DNA from: an uncultured Pelagibacteraceae bacterium
GTDB taxonomy: Bacteria; Pseudomonadota; Alphaproteobacteria; Pelagibacterales; Pelagibacteraceae
Direction: 5' to 3'
Length of the DNA stretch: 37,562 nucleotides
Assembly (NCBI GenBank): GCA_902632315.1
Contig: CACPCD010000006.1
Coordinates: 1 to 37,562, forward strand
Positions 33,491 to 37,562 of this stretch are shown in pieces (the stretch's first letter is position 1; each line of letters starts with the position of its first letter). The notes under the pieces were generated by a model, which was given only the letters and a program-made list of their open reading frames with translations, was not told the DNA's origin and did no database searches. The translations under genes were made by a program, and so were the position numbers.

Positions 33491-33967
33491 ATGAAATTAA
33501 ACAAAATTCTAAAAAACGCCTTTTTGATAGTTGTTGCATGTGTGGCGCTATCGGCTTGTGCTACGTCAAAGAAATCAGGACAAATGCAAGGTGATGTATA
33601 CACTGGAACAGACACGGTCGAGTATTTAGCTTCTGGTGTTCCAGATAGAGTTTTCTTTGCAACAAATGAGTCAGTTTTAACAACTGCTTCAAGAGAAACT
33701 TTAAGAAAACAAGCTGCATGGTTGAGAAAAAATTCTAATATAACAATTGTGTTAGAGGGTCATGCTGATGAAAGAGGTACAAGAGAATATAACTTAGCAC
33801 TTGGCGAAAGAAGAGCTAACGCTGCTAAAGATTACTTAATGACTTATGGAATTTCCTCAGACAGAATTTCAGTTTTAAGTTACGGTAAAGAGAGACCTGT
33901 TGATTCAGGATCAAATCCTCTGGCTTGGTCAAAAAACAGAAGATCAGTTACAGTAAAAGCCAACTAA
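33491..33967 (+). CDS. pal: Peptidoglycan-associated lipoprotein Pal
   Basis: This outer-membrane lipoprotein of 158 residues holds on to peptidoglycan. The start ATG 33491 is fixed by AAGGAGC (33480-33486) at good spacing and by the signal peptide that follows; a longer frame from TTG 33431 would bury the signal. The lipobox is ALSAC, with lipidated cysteine at residue 23. The OmpA-like domain has VFFATNESVL and IVLEGHADERGTREYNLALG (about residues 87-106), then RANAAKDYL and SYGKERPVD. It is followed by a strong terminator, so it ends the tol-pal transcript. Confidence 0.95.
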   Translation: MKLNKILKNAFLIVVACVALSACATSKKSGQMQGDVYTGTDTVEYLASGVPDRVFFATNESVLTTASRETLRKQAAWLRKNSNITIVLEGHADERGTREYNLALGERRANAAKDYLMTYGISSDRISVLSYGKERPVDSGSNPLAWSKNRRSVTVKAN

Positions 33968-33979
33968 TATTTTATTAAT

Positions 33980-34018
33980 AGACCCCTAATCGTTTATTTG
34001 TTTAGGGGTCTTTTTTTT
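33980..34018 (+). terminator. Rho-independent terminator after pal
   Basis: GACCCCTAA (33981-33989) pairs exactly with TTAGGGGTC (34002-34010), extended by A33980-T34011, around a 12-base loop. Eight T (34011-34018) follow. It is by far the clearest intrinsic terminator in the window and separates pal from cpoB. Confidence 0.93.
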
Positions 34019-34044
34019 GCCATTATTTTAATCATAAATTAATT

Positions 34045-35031
34045 ATGAAATTGTTATCAAAAATTATTATTTTCAATTATGCACTCATAATTAATTCTTT
34101 TATTTTTAGCGTTTCATTTTCTGATAATCATAATATTTATGAAGTATTAGAAAATCTTCAAAAAGATATAAACACACTTGAGAAAGCAATCTACTCTGGA
34201 ACTGTTAGTATAAATAATAGTAACGATAACAACTCTAATTCAAATTTAAACAATAATTCTGAAGATGTTTTAACCAGGCATTTATTAAAACTTTCAGAGA
34301 TCGAGAGTCAATTTCAGCAACTGACAAATAAGTTTGAAGAAATAAATTTTAAATTAGATAAACTTTCCAGTAGAATGTCTAAAGTACAAGCAGACAATCA
34401 AATCAGGTTTCAGGATTTAGAAAACTCACTTTATAGTGAGGGTGATAAAAAAAAGATTACAAAAAAAGAAGATGATGAAATTTTACCTGGCTCATCACAA
34501 CCTCAAGATCTTGGATCAGTATCTTATAAAGATACAGAAACAGGTGAAGCTTCTCAACAAACACAGTCTATTGATACTACAGCATCGATTGTAACAGAAA
34601 CTTTTCAGACAGAAGAAAAAATTCTTCCAGATGAAACACCTGACGAACAGTATAAATTTGCAACAAGTTTTTTAAAAGTTGGAGACTATACAACTGCAGA
34701 AAGAGCATTTAGAGAATTCGTTATTGCTAATCCTGAGCATGATTTGGCGGGTAATGCACAATATTGGTATGCTGAAACATTTAGAATAAGACAATTGTAT
34801 ACTGATGCTGCGTCAGCATATTTAGAGGGATATCAAAAATATCCTAAAGGTGAAAAAGCTCCTATAAATTTGTTAAAGCTTGGTGTATCTATGGTTCAGA
34901 TTGGAGAAAAAGATCAAGGGTGTAAAATGATAAATGGTGTTGAAAAACAATATCCAAAAGCAAATCAATCTGTGATCCAAAAAGCGAAATATGAGTCTCA
35001 AAAATTCGAGTGTAATAATCAAAATTCCTAA
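34045..35031 (+). CDS. cpoB: Tol-Pal associated periplasmic protein CpoB (YbgF)
   Basis: This 328-residue protein has an N-terminal signal-like segment (about residues 1-26), a coiled-coil region (about 30-130, with an asparagine/serine-rich stretch near 55-75 and SEIESQFQQLTNKFEEINFK), an acidic linker, and C-terminal TPR repeats from about residue 205 (DEQYKFATSFLKVGDYTTAE, GNAQYWYAETF, LKLGVSMVQIGEKDQGCKMI). This is the CpoB layout, which links Tol action to cell-wall synthesis during division. It follows the pal terminator, so it probably has its own promoter or depends on read-through. Confidence 0.88.
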   Translation: MKLLSKIIIFNYALIINSFIFSVSFSDNHNIYEVLENLQKDINTLEKAIYSGTVSINNSNDNNSNSNLNNNSEDVLTRHLLKLSEIESQFQQLTNKFEEINFKLDKLSSRMSKVQADNQIRFQDLENSLYSEGDKKKITKKEDDEILPGSSQPQDLGSVSYKDTETGEASQQTQSIDTTASIVTETFQTEEKILPDETPDEQYKFATSFLKVGDYTTAERAFREFVIANPEHDLAGNAQYWYAETFRIRQLYTDAASAYLEGYQKYPKGEKAPINLLKLGVSMVQIGEKDQGCKMINGVEKQYPKANQSVIQKAKYESQKFECNNQNS

Positions 35032-36019
35032 TATTTTAAAAGTTAAATTAAGAAATAAAAGAATAAATAAGTTATATCAAAAATTTAAAAAGTCTCTTAA
35101 TCTTAATGAAAATTTTTCAGTTGCTGTCTCTGGAGGTCCTGATAGTCTTGCATTAGCCTTTTTAGCCAGAATCTATTCTATTGAAAAAAAACTTGAAGCT
35201 AAATTTTTTATTGTAGATCATCGATTAAGACCAGAATCAACAAAAGAGGCTAAAAAAGTCAAAGATTTCTTGAAAAAGATTTTTGTAAAAGCTGAAATTC
35301 TAACCTGGAATGGAAAAAAAAAATCAAAAAATATCCAATTAAATGCTAGAATTGCAAGATATAGATTATTATTTCAAAAATCAGAAAAATCTAGGATAAG
35401 AAATATTTTAGTCGGCCACCATCAAGATGATTTGTTTGAAAATTTTTTTATAAGAATGACCAGAGGAAGTGGGTTAAAAGGCTTAATTTCTCTAGATAAA
35501 AAAACAAAAGTAGAGGATAAAAATATATTGCGACCGCTATTAGATCTTAAAAAAAGCGATTTAGTCTTCATCTCAAAATTTGTTTTCAATTTTTATGTAG
35601 ATGACCCAACTAATAACATTGAAAAATTCCAAAGAACAAAAATAAGAAAATTTTTAAATTTACTTCAAAAAAATGGACTTGATAACAATAAGTTATCTAA
35701 GACAATTCAAAATTTAAAGAGATCAAATTATGTTGTTGATTTTTACGTCAATAAAAACATTACAAAAAATTCATTTTATTCAGATAGATCCAATAAACTT
35801 TTCCTAAAAAAAAACTTTTTTCAACAACCATACGAGATCGTTTTTAGGTCATTATCAGAATCACTAAGACTAATAGGAAAAAATTATTATTCGGCTAGAG
35901 GTAAAAAACTAGATAGATTGATCTGCAATTTTGAAAATAATCACCCTCTTAAGGTAACTTTAGGTGGTTGCATCATTGAAAAAATCAATCAAACAGTGAT
36001 TATCTCTAAAGAAAATTGA
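34991..36019 (+). CDS. tilS: tRNA(Ile)-lysidine synthase
   Basis: This enzyme adds lysine to C34 of tRNA-Ile(CAT) so that it reads AUA, a heavily used codon in AT-rich genomes. The 342 residues contain the PP-loop FSVAVSGGPDSLALAFLARI (about residues 42-61), VDHRLRPESTKEA, NARIARYRLL, VGHHQDDLFENFFIRMTRGS, and NILRPLLDLKKSDL then FYVDDPTNN. It is shorter than the Escherichia coli protein, with a reduced C-terminal domain. From ATG 34991 it overlaps cpoB by 41 bases; a later non-ATG start is possible, since the N-terminal 30 residues carry no family motif. Confidence 0.92.
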   Translation: MSLKNSSVIIKIPNILKVKLRNKRINKLYQKFKKSLNLNENFSVAVSGGPDSLALAFLARIYSIEKKLEAKFFIVDHRLRPESTKEAKKVKDFLKKIFVKAEILTWNGKKKSKNIQLNARIARYRLLFQKSEKSRIRNILVGHHQDDLFENFFIRMTRGSGLKGLISLDKKTKVEDKNILRPLLDLKKSDLVFISKFVFNFYVDDPTNNIEKFQRTKIRKFLNLLQKNGLDNNKLSKTIQNLKRSNYVVDFYVNKNITKNSFYSDRSNKLFLKKNFFQQPYEIVFRSLSESLRLIGKNYYSARGKKLDRLICNFENNHPLKVTLGGCIIEKINQTVIISKEN

Positions 36020-36082
36020 AATTTTAAGATATAATACAAATTTGTCACTTGTTAAATCCATAATAATTCTTATTTTAGGGTT

Positions 36083-37562
36083 ATGAATATGAAAAATATA
36101 GCTATGTGGGCCATAATTGTTTTTCTTACAATTGGTCTTTATAATATGTTTAAAAATCCTCAGTCAAATATCAAAGGAGGAAATAAAGTTATATTTTCAG
36201 AATTTTTAACTTCAGTCGATAATGGAGAGGTTTTAAAAGTTGAGATACAAGGAAATAATATTAAAGGTGTTTACTCTAATGGTAATAGTTTTTCAACTTA
36301 CTCACCAAATGATCCAAATCTAATTGAAAAACTTTCAGATAAGGGAGTTAGTATTTCAGCTGCTCCAATCGAAGAAAAAATGCCTTCTTTATTTGGTGTA
36401 CTGCTTTCTTGGTTTCCAATGCTTTTGTTAATTGCTGTTTGGATATTTTTTATGAGACAAATGCAAGGTGGTAAAGGTGGTGCAATGGGCTTTGGAAGAT
36501 CTAAAGCAAAAATGATGAATGAAATGAAAGGCAAGGTAACCTTTAATGATGTGGCAGGAGTAGAGGAAGCTAAAGAGGAAGTCGAAGAAATTGTTGAGTT
36601 TTTAAAAGATCCAAAAAAATTTAGTAGGTTAGGTGGAAAAATACCTAGAGGTGCGCTTCTTGTAGGCCCTCCAGGAACAGGAAAAACTTTATTAGCAAGG
36701 GCAATTGCTGGTGAAGCAGGTGTTCCTTTTTTCACTATCTCTGGATCAGATTTCGTAGAGATGTTCGTAGGTGTTGGAGCATCAAGGGTGAGAGACATGT
36801 TCGAACAAGGAAAAAAAAATTCGCCCTGCATAATATTTATTGATGAAATTGATGCTGTTGGAAGAAGCCGGGGTGCAGGTCTAGGTGGAGGTAACGATGA
36901 AAGGGAGCAAACCCTTAATCAGCTTCTTGTTGAGATGGATGGTTTTGATACTAATGAAGGTGTCATTATAATCGCAGCAACAAATAGACCTGATGTTCTT
37001 GATCCTGCATTATTGAGACCAGGTAGATTTGATAGACAAGTTGTAGTTTCTAATCCAGATATAATTGGAAGAGAAAAAATTTTAAAAGTTCATGTTAAAA
37101 AGATTAAGATGGCTCCTGATGTAAATTTGAGAACTATAGCAAGAGGAACTCCTGGATTTTCAGGTGCTGATCTTGCTAATTTAGTAAATGAGTCTGCATT
37201 ATTAGCGGCTAGAAAAAATAAAAGAATTGTTACTTTAAATGAATTCGAGGAAGCTAAAGATAAAGTAATGATGGGAGCTGAAAGACGGTCAATGGTCATG
37301 ACTGAAGATGAAAAAAAATTAACAGCATACCATGAAGGTGGACATGCTTTAGTATCTTTTAATATGCCTAGTTATGACCCAATACACAAAGCAACAATTA
37401 TACCAAGAGGTCGAGCTTTAGGTATGGTAATGAATTTGCCTGAAAGAGACAAACATGGTCATTCAATTAAATATTTGAAAGCGAGATTAGCAGTCTGTTT
37501 TGGTGGCAGAGTAGCAGAGGAAGTAATTTTTGGGAAAGATAATATTTCAACAGGCGCAGGTG
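36083..37562 (+). CDS. ftsH: ATP-dependent zinc metalloprotease FtsH, 3' end beyond window
   Basis: This open frame has 493 codons and no stop before the right edge. FtsH is a membrane AAA+ protease that degrades misfolded and regulatory proteins. Visible are a first membrane helix ([16 protein letters not shown]), a periplasmic domain, a second helix (about residues 108-127), Walker [10 protein letters not shown], Walker [13 protein letters not shown], the pore motif MFVGVG, the [23 protein letters not shown], and the zinc site HEGGH. The first ATG is 36083; a second at 36089 is better spaced from AGGG at 36077-36080 and may be the true start. The final part, including the third zinc ligand region, lies outside. 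Confidence 0.96.
   Translation, partial: MNMKNIAMWAIIVFLTIGLYNMFKNPQSNIKGGNKVIFSEFLTSVDNGEVLKVEIQGNNIKGVYSNGNSFSTYSPNDPNLIEKLSDKGVSISAAPIEEKMPSLFGVLLSWFPMLLLIAVWIFFMRQMQGGKGGAMGFGRSKAKMMNEMKGKVTFNDVAGVEEAKEEVEEIVEFLKDPKKFSRLGGKIPRGALLVGPPGTGKTLLARAIAGEAGVPFFTISGSDFVEMFVGVGASRVRDMFEQGKKNSPCIIFIDEIDAVGRSRGAGLGGGNDEREQTLNQLLVEMDGFDTNEGVIIIAATNRPDVLDPALLRPGRFDRQVVVSNPDIIGREKILKVHVKKIKMAPDVNLRTIARGTPGFSGADLANLVNESALLAARKNKRIVTLNEFEEAKDKVMMGAERRSMVMTEDEKKLTAYHEGGHALVSFNMPSYDPIHKATIIPRGRALGMVMNLPERDKHGHSIKYLKARLAVCFGGRVAEEVIFGKDNISTGAG

Noticed and set aside
36298-37299. Minus-strand frames over ftsH
   Set aside because: The plus strand encodes a clear FtsH; these are shadows.

Overview
The window looks like chromosome from a streamlined marine alphaproteobacterium of the SAR11 clade (Pelagibacterales). 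The evidence is strong AT bias with long A/T homopolymers and KKKK-rich proteins, tiny or overlapping intergenic spaces, frequent TTG/GTG starts, a three-gene proton-translocating transhydrogenase, the alphaproteobacterial regulator TrcR (DUF1013), a 41-residue L36, and an orphan 5S rRNA gene at the end of a surface-polysaccharide island. From memory, published Pelagibacter comparisons place a hypervariable region between the 23S and 5S genes. Positions 1-13313 match the 5S side of such a region. The assignment is inference; no 16S/23S sequence is in the window.

Region 1 (1-13313) is a cell-surface polysaccharide island. On the minus strand at 1-3262 are an edge-truncated protein, a CDP-glycerol-type glycerophosphotransferase, a GT4 glycosyltransferase and a methyltransferase. 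A plus-strand block (3343-9969) holds a GT4 enzyme, a large GT-C-like membrane protein, a GT2 enzyme, gmd and fcl (GDP-L-fucose synthesis) and a WecA/MraY-type sugar-phosphate transferase. A minus-strand GT2 gene (9940-10617) and a probable gene relic (10628-10756) interrupt this. FkbM methyltransferase, GT2 and NAD-dependent epimerase genes follow (10892-13313). Together they would make activated sugars, load the first one on a lipid carrier, extend it and decorate it.

Region 2 (13333-17245, plus strand) starts with a promoter placed just ahead of the 5S rRNA. Then come rpmJ, a 36-residue aa3-oxidase subunit IV-like protein, pntAA-pntAB-pntB and a transaldolase-family gene.

Region 3 (17228-26703, minus strand) is one tight gene string, read right to left: tkt, gapA, pgk, class I fba, thiE, efp, suhB, rpmE, trcR, rpsU, initiator tRNA and an O-antigen-ligase-like gene. 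It mixes lower glycolysis/gluconeogenesis and pentose-phosphate enzymes with translation genes. The ligase could transfer the lipid-linked glycan made by region 1.

Region 4 (26744-37562, plus strand) begins at a perfect TATAAT almost touching a coiled-coil gene. It continues with zapA, 5-formyl-THF cyclo-ligase, a YmdB-like phosphodiesterase, yebC and a non-canonical RuvC-like nuclease where ruvCAB would be expected. The Tol-Pal envelope system follows (tolQ-tolR-tolA-tolB-pal), closed by a clear intrinsic terminator, then cpoB, tilS and ftsH, which runs off the right edge.

No CRISPR array, insertion sequence, integrase or prophage block was seen. The most notable observations are the 5S-rpmJ and rpsU-tRNA-ligase junctions, the variant initiator tRNA stem, the RuvC-like gene in place of ruvCAB, a GAPDH cofactor-site change, and the gene relic.
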